Assembly: GCA_015499985.1 (NCBI GenBank)
Contig: JAAAUF010000108.1
Span: forward strand, 2,860 to 64,492
Direction: 5' to 3'
Length of the DNA stretch: 61,633 nt
Source of the DNA: Haplosporangium gracile
Taxonomy: Eukaryota > Mortierellomycota > Mortierellomycetes > Mortierellales > Mortierellaceae
How positions within the stretch are numbered: the first letter of the stretch is position 1; each line of letters starts with the position of its first letter. The notes under the pieces were generated by a model, which was not told the origin of the DNA, searched no databases, and was given only the letters and a program-made list of their open reading frames with translations. Shown piece by piece: positions 32,624 to 44,785 of the stretch. Position numbers and translations under genes: made by a program.

Positions 32624-33725
32624 ATGGTCAAGAAGTCGGCAGGAAAGGCAGCAGTAGCACCAGCAACATCCAAGGCGACCAAACCCATCAAGAAGGCAGC
32701 CAAGTTCGCACCTATCGCCAAACCATCAATAACCGCGCAAGAGGATAGCGAGGGCGAGAGCGATAACAGTGCCGCCGAGGAGGAGGATAGTGATGTTGAG
32801 GATCTGGATAACAAGGAGGCAGAAGGCGGCCGTACCATGGAAGAGAAACTCCAGGACATGAATTCAAAGGCAAAATCATCATTATCTACCACATCACAAC
32901 CTACCAAAACATCTACAGCACCAGTATCATCAAGGACGACGGCACCAACATCCACACCCGCAAACAAGTATGCAACACCCAAAGCCAACGACCTGCAACA
33001 AACCCTTCTCCAGGCTCTGCACACCTCCGATGCCGCCCTTCTCGACGCCTGTCTCCACTTCTCCCATCCCGTTACAGCTCTCCGGAATACCATCCGCAGA
33101 GTCGCCACCGTCTACATCACCCCGCTCCTCACAACGCTCCTCAACCAGTACCAACAAAAACCCAATCAAAACGCCCACCTCATCGAATGGATCAAGGCCA
33201 TCTTGTTGATTCATTCGAGTTTCTTGATGTCAAACCATGAGCTCGTCAAGAGGCTCTCCAGCTTTTATGGAGCCATTGAAGCAAGAGTGCCCGTTTATCA
33301 GAAGGTGTTGAACTTGAACGGAAGACTGGATCTGATCATGAATCAGATCGAGATGAGGAAGCAATATGAGCAAGGCGAGGGCGAGGACGAGGTTGTTTAT
33401 GTAGAGGATGAGGAGCAGCAGGTTGAGGAGGAGGATCTAGATCACGCTGGAGCCATGGATGATGATGATGACGATGATCTTGTTGGAGAGACCGATGCCT
33501 TTGAGGATGAAGAGGTAAAAGACTTGGCATTTTATGGCTTTTTTTTTTTACATCAACGGATCAAGTTATCTATATTTCATTCATGGCAAAGAAAAACGAT
33601 CTGGATAACTAACCTTATTATCCCTTCTTCATTCCATGAAAACAACATAGAACGGAGAAACGGACGAGGAGGAGCTCGAGTCCGACATGTCAGAAGATGA
33701 CGACGATGTTTCTGACGACGAGTAA
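32624..33725 (+). CDS. Utp12-domain protein, UTP5/WDR43-like, without WD40 repeats
   Basis: Exons 32624-33514 and 33651-33725 give 321 residues. The Utp12 domain is a helical module at the C-terminus of several WD40 subunits of the small-subunit processome (Utp4/5/8/9/10/15/17 'UTP-A' and Utp12/13 groups), which act on pre-rRNA in the nucleolus. Residues about 120-245 match it: LQQTLLQALHTSDAALLDAC, LIEWIKAILLIHSSFL and VPVYQKVLNLNGRLDLIMNQ are closest to UTP5/WDR43. Flanking regions are low complexity: a Lys/Ala-rich, nucleolar-type N-terminus, a Ser/Asp/Glu acidic block, and a strongly acidic C-terminus of Asp/Glu runs. No WD40 propeller precedes the domain. It could be a lineage-specific short form or a split partner of a WD40 protein elsewhere. 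Confidence 0.75.
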
Positions 33726-33910
33726 ATCAGTCACATGCGCTCTGTCAACTCAGCCCAACAATCTCACACCAATATCATTCCATTTCATCTCGTCCCATCC
33801 AACCATTTTTAAACACTAAAATAAAGCATGCAGCATATCAATAGTAAGAAATGGTGGTTTATTTTGTCTAAAGTACACACAAGATGATATTTACAAAGTG
33901 GGAAAAATGA

Positions 33911-36900
33911 TCAGTTGCTGGTAGGGCTGGATGCCGTAGAGATGGAAACTGTGCCTTCGACATCGCGGTGCCTACGTGCTGGCAACGAAGCGGGTGGCGT
34001 TACCGTTGACGAGCTGACGACCAAGCCCAGAGGGGTCTCTCCGGCCGACAAACCATCTGCCAAAAGCACAGATGGTTCCATCGCAGCTGGCGACGATGCT
34101 GTCGAAGAAGGCTCAAGAGCAAACTCGACCGACTTTCTCGTCACAGGGCTTACAGTGCTCGTACTGATAGTAGGGGTGCTGCTGCTCGCTGTTGGGTCGC
34201 TCAGGGAGGTGTCAAGTGGTGGTGGGGCGGGCTCGGTGTCTCCCCCAGTGACTTGTGTCGCCATCGTCTCGTCAACTCCATCCAACGGTCCACAACCAAA
34301 GCGAGAAGAGTGAGGGATCTCTGGCAGAGTGGGCGACAACGCCCAGTCGTACTTGATCTTGTTCATCATCACAGCCGGCGTGCTGCTTCGGTTTCCTGCT
34401 TGAGGCAAAGAAGGGGGTGCAGGTGAGCTGGACAGCGGGTGGGTTCCCTTGGAGCTTGCATAACCTGAGGAAGGCTCGCTCATACCCGATGCGGATATAT
34501 GTCCTGCGCCGATTGATGCTTGATCATGTGGGACAGAGTATCCATCGCCATACACCTGCTGAGTGTTCATGACCTGGCCTCCAACCTGTAAACTGGCCAA
34601 TCGTTTCTGTCGGAAAGTTCCTCCGCGGGTAACACCAGCATCGCCCTTGTTCTTGGGAGCACGCTGCTTGAGGTCAGAGACAGATCTGTCGCGAGTCAAC
34701 TCTGGCCTAGATGTCGCGGTGGGAGTCATCGATGGAGGCGAAATTGGTAGTAAGGGGGAGGCAATGGACTCGCTGTGGCTGGAAACGCTAAAGGTAGGAA
34801 CTGTGTCCTTTTCGTTCAGGGACGCCTGCCGCTTCAGAACCGAAAAAAACGCGTCATGTCCAGACGACGTCCTGCCAAGCACTTGACTGGAAGGTCGTGT
34901 TGTCAGAACGTGAAGATTCTGTAGGCTCGTCGACAGTGACCGGCCAGATAAAGAGCGCTTAATTCGTCTGAGTGCATGTCCAGGAGATGCTTCTGTATTG
35001 GTGGAATGTCGTAGTCGGCGATGATGTGCGGTACGTTGAGGAGGCGCATCATCCAGTATCAAAACACCAGCGGCCACTATTGCATTGAATAAAACATCAA
35101 CAGAAAGGTTGATTAACAGTCTGTTCTTGAGACATAATCAAAGGTGAGGTTAAATATCAAAAAGAAAGGAATAGAGTATCAAAAAAATGCCTACCAGAAA
35201 CACGACGTCCGGGAGGTAGGTGTACGAGCAAGGGCGAGCTTGGACGTCGAATCAAACTGGGCTCCTCAAGCGGATCGACAGCCAAATAAGGATCGTAGCC
35301 AAACTGTTGATTAGATTTTTGAAGTTCTACCCAGTGCACATGGTTGTCGGCGAGTGTCGTCAGAAGAGGCGAGGCATCGGGCAGGAGCTCGACAAAGGCT
35401 TCAAAATACGGCTGAACAACAAAGTCACTAAAGCCAAGCGAGATTTGAGGCTGATTGTGCTGGTTGCGATCCATGTTGGGCGAGACGGGTAAATGCTGAG
35501 CCTTTTCGATGTCACCCTGACGGAAAAACTCTTGGACCACCAGATCAGACCACCTCTTGCAGATAGTCCATGGCTTGACGGCATTCGAGACGTCGGCGGC
35601 GTGTAGCAAGCAGTTGCATAGACTCTGTCTCTGCTCCGCTGTAAGATCATGGGCGGTATATCCATCCAGACTGCGAGGTGAAGATGACGATCCTGAGCTA
35701 GAAGAGCCGCTGGACGAGGAGGAGCCGCAAGAGGATGATCGTTGGCGTTGCTCAGTTCCGTCCTGCTGCTCCTCTGTTGGCGATGCTAGAAAAGGTCCTG
35801 TTGAAGTGCTGAGTGGGGATGCCATCGATACGGTCTTTGTCTTGAACTGCCGTGTTTTCTCGTCTGCCCCTGTAAACTGAAGAGTAAATCGAGTTGCCGT
35901 TAGGACAGAGGCAGGTTCCTTTGGTTCAACTTCGTCTTCAAACTCTGAATCCGATTCCGAGTCGGCTTCTGAACCGCTGGACGACATGGGTGTTGAGGTT
36001 GCCTCGATCAGGTTGTTGAGGTTGTTGAGCATATCGTAATGGAAAGACATGTCTGTGGCGAGAATGGCCTTGACCATGGCTTCTCTCATCCCGCACTCTG
36101 TTGTGTGGTTTCCCTCTGGGAGGATGGCGGTGGGCGAGCGAGAGATGTTGCGGAAGATAGCGTGTTTGGTGACAAGGTCCATGGCGAGTGAGCAAGAGTA
36201 CTTTTCCAGAACAGACTCTTCTCCGTACTTTTTGTACAGGTCAGTTTTGGCATTGACCTGGAACAAGTTGTTGAGTCCTGGCTATCAAGGTGAACACAGG
36301 GGTCAATTGAGTCAACTGTTTTGGTATTTGGGTTGGGAGAGAAATAGTGTGGGCAAAGTATTGGTGGCAACCACTTGTTGACTCTTTTTGAAAAAAGCAA
36401 GCAAGGAAACTTACATGACCGATATCGTGACAGAGACCGGCGAGGAGCAAGGCAGCCATGTCAGGCTTGGACAGGTACTGTGAAGCCTGCATATCCTGAA
36501 GCATATGGTAGAGAACAGAGGTGACATCTGCAGCATGGTAGAAGGAGTGATAGAAGGTGGCGAGATATCCGCGATCAACATCAATGATAAAGTCGAGCAA
36601 CTCATCCTGCGTAATGCCTAGGCAGTCGACCAGCTCGAGCTTGACAAACATGCCAAGGATATAGCCATATATCTCCGGTACTGTGTAGTCCCACACATTG
36701 AAATCTAGGTTCACAGGTTTAGATCGACCCGAAATGAACCTAAGCAGGGCCTATAAGAGCGCGGGAAAAGAGGTTGAGGTAGGGGACAAGTGCGAAAAAA
36801 AGAAGAGAGAATGGAAAGTTGTTTTGTTTGTGAGCGAACAGACGACAACGAGCGCAAATTGAAAGAGAGGAGAGAGATTAAGAAGTCAAATGGGGAAGAA

Positions 36901-37331
36901 AATGAGACGAAAAAAAGTGAGGGGTCACCGTCCCCCGTTCTTTCTTCAGCCAGGAGAGGCCATTGACGGCAACGCGACCCAAGGCGGGACATTGGTTCGC
37001 ACTGACTGGTTGCAGTTGCGCTAACCATGAAAGGGGGATATATGAAGGGGGTGACGATTGGTTCTTCTGTTATCGTTATTATCGTTGGTGTTGTCGTTTT
37101 TGTCGTAGACCAACGATAGTCGCTGGTTGCGTTCGGACGTTTTATTTTTGGTTCGTCATCGTTGGCTCTTCATTCCAACGGACATTGTGTTGTCACTTGG
37201 TCCTATTTGTTGTTGTTGTCCAGTCCTGCCCTGATGAGTCGGAGTGGGAGTAGTAGTAAAAAGAAGAGACTTACACGTTCACAGGTGATGAGGTCCTGGG
37301 AGCTCAGTTGGCAGTGGCGAAGGAGAAGCAT
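33911..37331 (-). CDS. 3',5'-cyclic-nucleotide phosphodiesterase (HD-type, class I)
   Basis: Exons 37331-37277, 37020-36929, 36750-36415, 36281-35195 and 35076-33911 (minus strand) give 911 residues. Such enzymes hydrolyse cAMP and so damp protein kinase A signalling. Metal ligands are visible: YHSFYHAADV (His 121), CHDIGHPGLNN (His 157, Asp 158, just before an intron) and CLLHAADVSN. The usual Asn of HNxxHA is Ser here. A Ser/Glu-rich insert of about 120 residues (SSGSEADSESDSEFEDE and a long Ser run) splits the catalytic domain. A 390-residue Ser/Thr/Pro-rich tail with no known domain follows it. Exon 1 must end at GAA-C with donor GTGTAAGT; the stronger-looking GTAAGT two bases on would break the frame. 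The short N-terminus lacks GAF, PAS or membrane segments. Confidence 0.87.
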
Positions 37332-40300
37332 GTTGTGTTGTGTGTGAAGACGGTGCGAGTGTTGACGACGGAGGAGGAGCTCCAACCTTAGGACGTAACA
37401 AGAAAAAAAAAAAAAAAAAAAAATAAGAATCCCCTGGGTCGGCCAAGGAACAGGGACAGAGCGAGAGCGAAGAGTGAGCGGGGTATTGTTATGAAGAAGA
37501 AGGTCCACTACTGTTTTTGAAGAATGAAGGCGGGAGGAGGAGGAATGAAGGAAAGGGAATGAGAAACGGAAAGAAGGCTGGAGGGTTGAGTTTGGGAAGG
37601 AAGGAAAGGGGAGAAAGTGAGGATAAAGAAATGAATGCAGGAAAGGAAAGAAGTTAAAAAAAGAAAGAAGCAGAAGGTGTTAGTTGTGTCTTTTGACTTT
37701 TTTTTTTGGCTCCAATCAACGAATGAATGAATAGACGTTTGTCTTTTGACAGTCGAGCCAGGTTAGGTGTAGTGTGAAAAGTGTGAGAAGGGATAAAAAG
37801 GCGAGTGAAAGGTGTGGGAAGATAAGCCTCTTGGTTTCTGTTCTTTTCGTCTCTTTGTGGGTAGTCTGTAAGCGGCATCACTATCAGCATTGGCAAATGA
37901 CCATCATTGCTTCATATTTCCTTCCATATCTTTACACCAACCCCTTCGTATCCATATCCATATCCGCCATTCATCTTAAATTGTATTACCAACCCCCTCC
38001 CTGCCCTCCTCCCCTCTCCCTTTGTACCTCTCTACCCCCTTTCAAACCCCTTTCCTTATTCGCATTTCTTTTCCTCCCTCCCCCCACATCGATTGTTCAT
38101 ACGAGCGAAAAGAGTAAAAATATGAAAGCCTTTTAGCCCAAGGAAATTGGCTGTTTCTCATTGCTTCATGGTGATGGTTATCGCAAGTGATCGAGATACT
38201 CTCGATCGTGTGTTAAAAAAATAGGACAGAGCCAGGCCGTTTTTTCTTTTATCATTGTGCCTCCTCCCTCTTTCTTTCTCTCTGTCTGCAGTCGCTATCA
38301 AAACCCTATATGTGTGCTGTTAGCTGGTTGTTGATGAAGGAGGATGAACAAGTGACAAACTGAAAATAACAAGAAGAGATCCATCCGTCCGTCCCTTTGT
38401 CTCTCCGTGTTTGCTCACGTAAGAGTTAAGACAAAAAAGAAAACAACAGAAATACTGAACCGCAAGTACCAACCAACACACATGCATACATCCTCTCTGC
38501 ACCACTAGGATCTCTCCACACACATAACAAAAGAGTACAACACAATGGGATACAAAAGTTGGAAGGGAATGCACATGAGCGATGCGCTCGGGTTTTTTGT
38601 TGATTGTGCACACGGTACAAGCGGAAAAGGTGCAATTGAGGAGAGAGCGATGTGAACAAGAGAGAGAAAAATCAAGGGTGCTCAAAACACACACCTACAG
38701 ATGATATGAGATAAAGATAGAGTTGATTTTGGGCTGAAGATGAGGAGGATGGGTGTGAGCGTTGACGTTGAGATATGAAAGTGTAAGTGAGAGTAGAGGT
38801 GTGTCTGTCGTGTATGTGAAAAATGGGGGCGTCGAGGAAGGAAGAAGGGTATAAGAGTGGTTATGAGGGACTGAGGAAAGAGAAAGAAGGAAAGAAGTAA
38901 AACTGAAAGGATAAAGAGCCAACAAAAGTGACCGAGAAAATGAAAAAAAAAAAAAAATGTTTCGGTTTGCCGCATTCTAAAAGACAGCGCCTCTCTTTCT
39001 CCCTCTCTCTTTCTTTCTCTCTTTTTCTGTTGTTGTGCTGTGGCTGCCATTGTTATTATTGCTTTCGTGTTGCTGCTGTTTCCGTTGCCTTTCTTTTTGT
39101 GTATCTTTCGACTCTTTCACCCGTCCAAAATACCACCATTCATCAAAACGCCTCTTGCCTGCATCGGATCGTGTTCTCGGCCTCGTGTGTTGTCTGTCAT
39201 CCATGCACCTGTACTCATCCTACTCCTATTTTTTTCCTTTCCATTGCCTCTTTTTTTTTCATTTCACATCATACCAATGCATTCCACGTTGACATGACAA
39301 CAATCCCAACCAACAAACTAACAAACTAACCAACAAAAAATAGACATCTTTCATCACCACATCAATTCAAACACGAAAAATAGCACGTCGGTGTGGTTTC
39401 CTTTTTTCGCGTGCTCTCTTGTTTCCCATGCCTAGTCTTTTTTTTCTTTTTCATCTCCCAACCACTGAAACCCTGTTGATATGCCCAAGCACCCTTTTTC
39501 CGTCCGCACTTGCTCACAGACACCCACACACATACACTCATCTGCAGAGACATAGACAAGTTTGCTCTATGTATGCACTGTTATCATCCATTCATACATC
39601 CTCTCTTATCCTCCCCTATCTATCCCACACAACACTGTTTTTTTTCCTCTGTTTAGAAACATCGAGACCACCCCTCTGGTCGACTGTCCCTCTTCCTCTC
39701 CCTCCCCCCCTCCTCCCCCTCCCCGCTTCTATCGTTTCCATTTCCACTTTTACTAAGATATGGTCCAACCCTATTGCCTTGGTCGCTCCCTCTTTACTTT
39801 ACCTTGTGATGGCTTGCTTGAGCTACTTTTTGCTTTTTTGCTGTGCTGATCTGTGGAAGGACTTTTTATGAGCGAAAAATTGGGCGGTTTAGTTAAAGGT
39901 CACGTTTTTTGTGATCAATTGAGTCAATTGCCCTTGGTTGGGTTAGTTGATAGAACGTTCAAAAGAAATGAAAAGTGAGGATAGATATGTTGAATGGGGT
40001 GTGAAAAGACGCGATAACACTCATCACACGGACATGTCAGCCTGTCCAGGAACACAAGAATGAACACAGGAAAACGACAAACAATAAACAAACAGCTTTG
40101 GGCAGCAGTGACGAAAAGGGAAAAACAATGTCAACTGAAGTGCACATTCAAGAGGTTGCTGGTTGACTGAACAATACCTTCTTAGTCAAGTGAGATACTG
40201 TGAACTTTTGTTGAGAAATGGAAGAAGAAGGGTTGTTGTTGTTTGTTTGTTTGTTTTTGTTTGTGTTTGTGTTTTTGAAATGGAGAAAGAAAGTGAGGAG

Positions 40301-42747
40301 GCAGTTGAAATAGGAAGAAAGAAGAAAGATGAAGGAAGAAAGAAGAAAGAAAAAAGAAAAAAGAAGAAAGAAAGAAAATGAAAGATGAAAAAAAAAAGAA
40401 AAAAGGAAAAAAACGTGGCGGGAGAATGAGGAAAAGTTAAAGTCTTTAAGGAGTCAACTGAGTAGGGGCAAAGAAGGGAAAGGAAGGAGTCAGGGACCAA
40501 GTTTTACTGAGTTTCTATAAGTTGAGGCTATGACGAAGTTTAGTGTAAAAGAAAAAAGAAGAAAAACCAGGGGCGAGTCAAAGACTTTTTATATTCCCTG
40601 CGTCGACCCTTTCATTTTTGATCCAGCCAAGAAAGAAAAAAAGTCCGCTTGCCACGAGGTTGCTACAGGGTCAGGGCAGAGAGGAGGGGGAGGGGGCGAG
40701 AGTAAGAAAGAAAAAAAGGTGTGTTTACCGATGAAAGAGTACTTTTTGAGAGGCAAGCGGCCCGATGCGCGGGAGACTGAGTGATTGGAAAGAGAACACA
40801 GGGAGGAGGGTAAAAATATATGACGACAGGGAAGAGACTGGGGGCGGTGCAAGAAGGACAACGAGCGATTACATAACGAGCTGACGAGAAATGAATTGAA
40901 AGAAGGTAAAAAAAACGGTGAGCCATAAACAACAACAAAGAAAACAAAACTAAGAAACAACAACAACAAAAACAGTGAGCATCGACTCATGAACCTTGAC
41001 GTTGACCTCTGGGAAGGAGTTAGGGGGTGGGAATGGGCGGGATAAGGGAAGAGAGAGAAATGAAAAGCAAGATGGGAGTTGTATGAACGGGAAGAATCTT
41101 CTTCTCCAAAGGAAAAAAAACAAGTATCAACAAAAAGGACTAATCGTTTGTTTACGCCATAGTTGCATCTCTTTCCCTTCTGTTTGTCGTTGTTGTTGCT
41201 GTTGCTGTCGTCTGTTGCCTTGTATGCATGTATGCTTTGTCCTCGTGGGTTGGAGAACGGGAAGAACGAAAGAAATGAAGAAAAACCAAGTGACACCACC
41301 ACAAGCCAAGAACAGACGGGAATAGACACACAAAGAAATCCATAGGTGCGCTTTTCAAATGGAACAGTCGAGGCCAAGGAAGGTGAGTCGAGTCATGGTC
41401 TTTCCCTTGGGGATGCACTAAACTTGTAGGGTAGACAAAGGGTTGAGTCCGTCAACGACAACATGGCCCTTTGCCAATGTTGACATTTTTGTAACCCGTA
41501 ACTTTGTTTACTCTAGCCCTGTCAAAGGCTAGAATGCAAGCCAAAGAAAAGAAGATAAAAGAATGAAATGGAATGAATGGCCAGGGCCGCCCGTAAATGA
41601 AAACCACGCGAGATTTTTTTAGTTTTGCCACCCCCTTTCCTTTTCCGTCCGTTGCGTGTGCCCGCGGGCTGTGTGTCTCCCTATCTCTCCCCCTGTGTAT
41701 GTGTAATTGTGTTGCCATTTCATCCTCCCTTCACTGCTCACCATCCAACCTTGTTTCCTTCGCTCTTATGTTGTATGAAAACAATACGTACCCTTCCTAC
41801 ACAAAACTGCGGCTGCCCCTGACCAAATAACGGTTCATCAGCCGCCCATCGTGCTCTCAGTTCCCTTGTTCATTTTTCACACCTTTTTTTTTTACATCTC
41901 TTTGCCTTTTTCATATCTTGGTAGACTCTCACATCCAATGCTTGGTTTTGGCAAACGGGTGGAGGGATCCTTGGGTAACGATTCGTTCAGCAAGCAGCTA
42001 AAAAAAGAGAGTTCATCCATCGTTCTCCCATCTTGGCCATCCTTCCTTTGATTTTTACAGGGGTCACCCTCCTTTCTTCGGCTCGATTGCTTCGACCTTC
42101 ATACATCCTTATTCATACTCGCTCCACGCCTCTATGCTCCAACAAAGTTCTCTTTTTCAATTACCATTCAACTGGAAACGACTTCTGTCTAGACCCATTG
42201 GTATCATCTTCATTTTAGATCCACACCATTCGTCCATCCTCCTTGCACCATGTGCTCTTGTTTTGTTGTCAATCATCTGACCATTCTTCCCGTTCGACCA
42301 AGACGGGAGATGTTCCTCGATAGCTTTTACCAATTGAGTTTTACTCTCTTGCTCTTGACCCATGGTTACTACCGAGCTTCAGTTGAATCAGTAAATACAA
42401 ACGTCAGACCCATCGCAGCTTTTAGCATTGAGAAAAACTCAAAAAAAGAGCATGCGCAGGGACAGGCTCCAATGGTCAGATGGGTGCCCCAGACCATAGT
42501 TTATTCTAAGCTAGACGCGTCGCCATTTTTTCATCACTCCTATCGTTGTTCTAGTGACTGATCAAGGATTACGCGAGGAGCGAGAATCAACGGTGTTGCT
42601 TAAAGTGGCTTTGAGAAATGATTAACCCCTTATATGTGCGATAAATTTTCCTTCCCTTCTTGCCACCCGGACATTTTCAGAAAGGTGATCTCCGAAACTC
42701 TTTTTTGTTACCTTACTTACATCCCCAACAACCAACAACCAACAACC
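37332..42747. other. 5.4 kb non-coding interval between divergent genes
   Basis: By far the longest gene-poor stretch. It is low in complexity with strand asymmetry: C/T-rich on plus at 37980-38090 and 39000-39780, purine-rich at 37500-37680 and 40280-40480. Many open frames of 60-260 codons occur, but they encode Phe/Ser/Leu- or Lys/Arg-rich strings typical of translated pyrimidine or purine tracts. I found no conserved domain, tRNA or transposon end. It must include the leaders and promoters of the phosphodiesterase (-) and SDHAF2 (+), and could hide a non-coding RNA or a fast-evolving small gene. Confidence 0.5.
40281..40427 (+). repeat. Long homopurine tract
   Basis: Almost every base is A or G over about 145 bases, with GAAAGAA- and AAGAAG-type units. 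Such mirror-like purine tracts can form triplex DNA; here it is only a sequence observation. Confidence 0.8.
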
Positions 42748-43284
42748 ATGGCATTCAGTCTCAGGAGCGCACCTCTCAGGACAGTCATCACAGCAGGCTC
42801 CAGAATCGCTCTCCGCCAGAAGACCTTCAAACCCGCCGTCCCCGTCAGCTCATGGCGCTCATTCACCTCAAAGTCTGATTCAACAACTCCTCCCGCTTCC
42901 CGCGTGTTGGACCATGACGATGCCCGTGATATGGACCCAGACGGTTTCCAAACCCCTTACACCAACTTGCCTCCCTTGCCACGCGATCCTAACGAGTCTC
43001 TCCAGACGATCCGTGCCCGTCTGACCTACCAATCCCGCAAGCGTGGAATCCTCGAGACCGATCTAATCCTTTCAACGTTTGCCAAGGAGTTCCTGAACAA
43101 GTTGTCGTTGGATGAGTGCAGGAGACTGGACAAGTTTATGGATGAGCCTGATTGGGATATTTATTATTGGGTGACGGGCAAGAAGGAGGTTCCTGAGAAG
43201 TGGAAGGACGATCCAGTGTTTGACATGATTGTTAAGCATGCCAAGAATGAGGGTCGCGTCGTCCGATCCATGCCTGCTCTCTAA
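42748..43284 (+). CDS. SDH5: Succinate dehydrogenase assembly factor 2 (SDH5/SDHAF2)
   Basis: A single exon of 178 residues. SDHAF2 attaches FAD to the flavoprotein subunit of complex II in the mitochondrial matrix. The conserved core is present: RARLTYQSRKRGILETDLIL, then STFAKEFLNKLSLDECRRLD, then FMDEPDWDIYYWVTGKKEVP. The first 40 or so residues are basic and Ser/Thr-rich without acidic residues, as an import sequence should be. The ATG at 42748 was chosen over an in-frame ATG at 42634 because it starts that presequence and follows a CAACAACC leader. No intron, unusual for this window. Confidence 0.95.
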   Translation: MAFSLRSAPLRTVITAGSRIALRQKTFKPAVPVSSWRSFTSKSDSTTPPASRVLDHDDARDMDPDGFQTPYTNLPPLPRDPNESLQTIRARLTYQSRKRGILETDLILSTFAKEFLNKLSLDECRRLDKFMDEPDWDIYYWVTGKKEVPEKWKDDPVFDMIVKHAKNEGRVVRSMPAL

Positions 43285-43492
43285 GGACTGGGGCCTTCAT
43301 TGAACGAGAACCGAGAGGCACTGTAGGTGTCGCAATTGTACATGTTATTAAATATTTGCTCATTAGATTATCACTCAATATTATTGCAATGAATGGTGTA
43401 TTACGAATGTGACAGGCGTATAGCCTTATGCTAGAGTACGATTGAAAAATGTAAAAGCTATGAAAAAGGAACAAACAGACCAAGGAACCTTA

Positions 43493-44404
43493 CTATGCTT
43501 TGGGACCCATACCCATGGCTTCAAGAACCTGCTCCCTCCCAGTCAATCCAGAATCCCTCTCAATAATGGCCAAGATCTCTTCTGAAAACTCCACAAACAG
43601 CTGGTTATCCGTGCGAGCCTTGTCCAAGAGATACTCCGGGTTCTCACTGCTGTCGATCAATTTTATCAAACGCCTCAAGCCTTCATTCTTCAACATGTCC
43701 TTGATGGCTCCTGACTGTGCAATCCTGTCCAGTTGTTTTTGATTCAGGAGTGCAACTGACTCTTCTTTGAGGTAGTCTGGGACTGGTTCTACTGAAGGTA
43801 CAGTGATCTCTGCAAGTAAATAGGATCATATGAATATTGTAGCGCCTGTCAATAAAAGTACTTTTTTGCAAATGAAGAGAAGGTCAAGTTTGGTTTTAAC
43901 ACAGATGGTTGTACCTGGCTCTGGAATGGGTGCTGGCTTTTCACAAGGTGTTTCTACACGCACACATTGAAGAGGGCACAAATGTGGAGGCAAACGTAAA
44001 TGAGTTAGGTTTGCGAAAAAATTATTTTGGTTCTGTTGGGCGAAATGAAAATTTGTTTTTCCACAGAGGCATTGGAGAAAAGTATGGTACCTTTGTGCTT
44101 CTTGTAACATGCGAGTGAACAGCTAAAAGGAACCAGGAAGGAGATAAAAGGTTTTAGCAACTAATCAAAGCGTCATTTCTATTTTCAAAAATGGGTAGAC
44201 TTTGACCAAGGGTGGAATGGCGCCATGCAGGGCACAACGTGACTCGCAGAAGTCTCGGATCGGTTTGTCCTTCTTTCTTTCTTCTCATTCCTGATTCTGG
44301 AGGAAGGTAATCATGATCACTCACTAAGGCTGTGTGCAAATCGGACACTTGTATTTGGATTCGTTTATGTTGCATACGAAGCAGATCTTTTTCGTCTTGT
44401 CCAT
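43493..44404 (-). CDS. HIT1: HIT-type zinc-finger protein, ZNHIT3/Hit1
   Basis: Exons 44404-44325, 44122-44091, 43953-43915 and 43809-43493 (minus strand) give 155 residues, the length of human ZNHIT3. Hit1/ZNHIT3 works with Rsa1/NUFIP in assembly of box C/D snoRNPs. The zinc finger lies across the first intron: CFVCNINESKYKCPICTQPY, then CSLACYKKHK, with the Cys/His spacing of zf-HIT. The C-terminal helical region (LRRLIKLIDSSENPEYLLDK, FVEFSEEILAII) matches the NUFIP-binding end of ZNHIT3. Two exons are only 32 and 39 bases, so automated gene finders may miss them. It sits tail-to-tail with SDH5. Confidence 0.88.
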
Positions 44405-44785
44405 AGTCTGTAGTGTGAATCTTTCGTTTAGCGGCAAATGAGAGAGTGAGAGTGAGGAGCAGGAGTACAAGAAAGTTCACTAAAAGAAGTGTTCAAGTCA
44501 CGTGGAAATTTACATTCTCCTTACACTCCAACGAACCCTTTTTTTTTGTTCGTTTCTTCTCTTTCAGTAGTCAACCTTCTTTTCTCCTGTCCTGCTGACA
44601 ACCCTTTGCACCTCCTTCTTTTCCCTACCCCCATATACCCCTTCTTCCATCGGGCTCCAGCAGAAAACAATACAACCGTGCACTTACTCTACCCACCTCG
44701 ACAGAATCCCGCTTTAACTCCTTCTCCACCCCCATTCACGACCGTCACCATCAACAGCCAGTACTACCGACAACAAGCATCCATC
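44405..44785. promoter_or_regulatory. Divergent promoter of ZNHIT3-like and FIBP-like genes
   Basis: A 381-base interval of C/T-rich DNA on the plus strand between two start codons. No clear TATA box. Confidence 0.45.

Noticed and set aside
34563..34886. Plus-strand frame antisense to the phosphodiesterase tail
   Set aside because: Shadow of the Ser/Pro-rich coding frame.
40589..41377. 262-codon minus-strand frame in the long spacer
   Set aside because: Phe/Ser/Leu-rich string that mirrors a purine-rich plus strand; no start context or domain.
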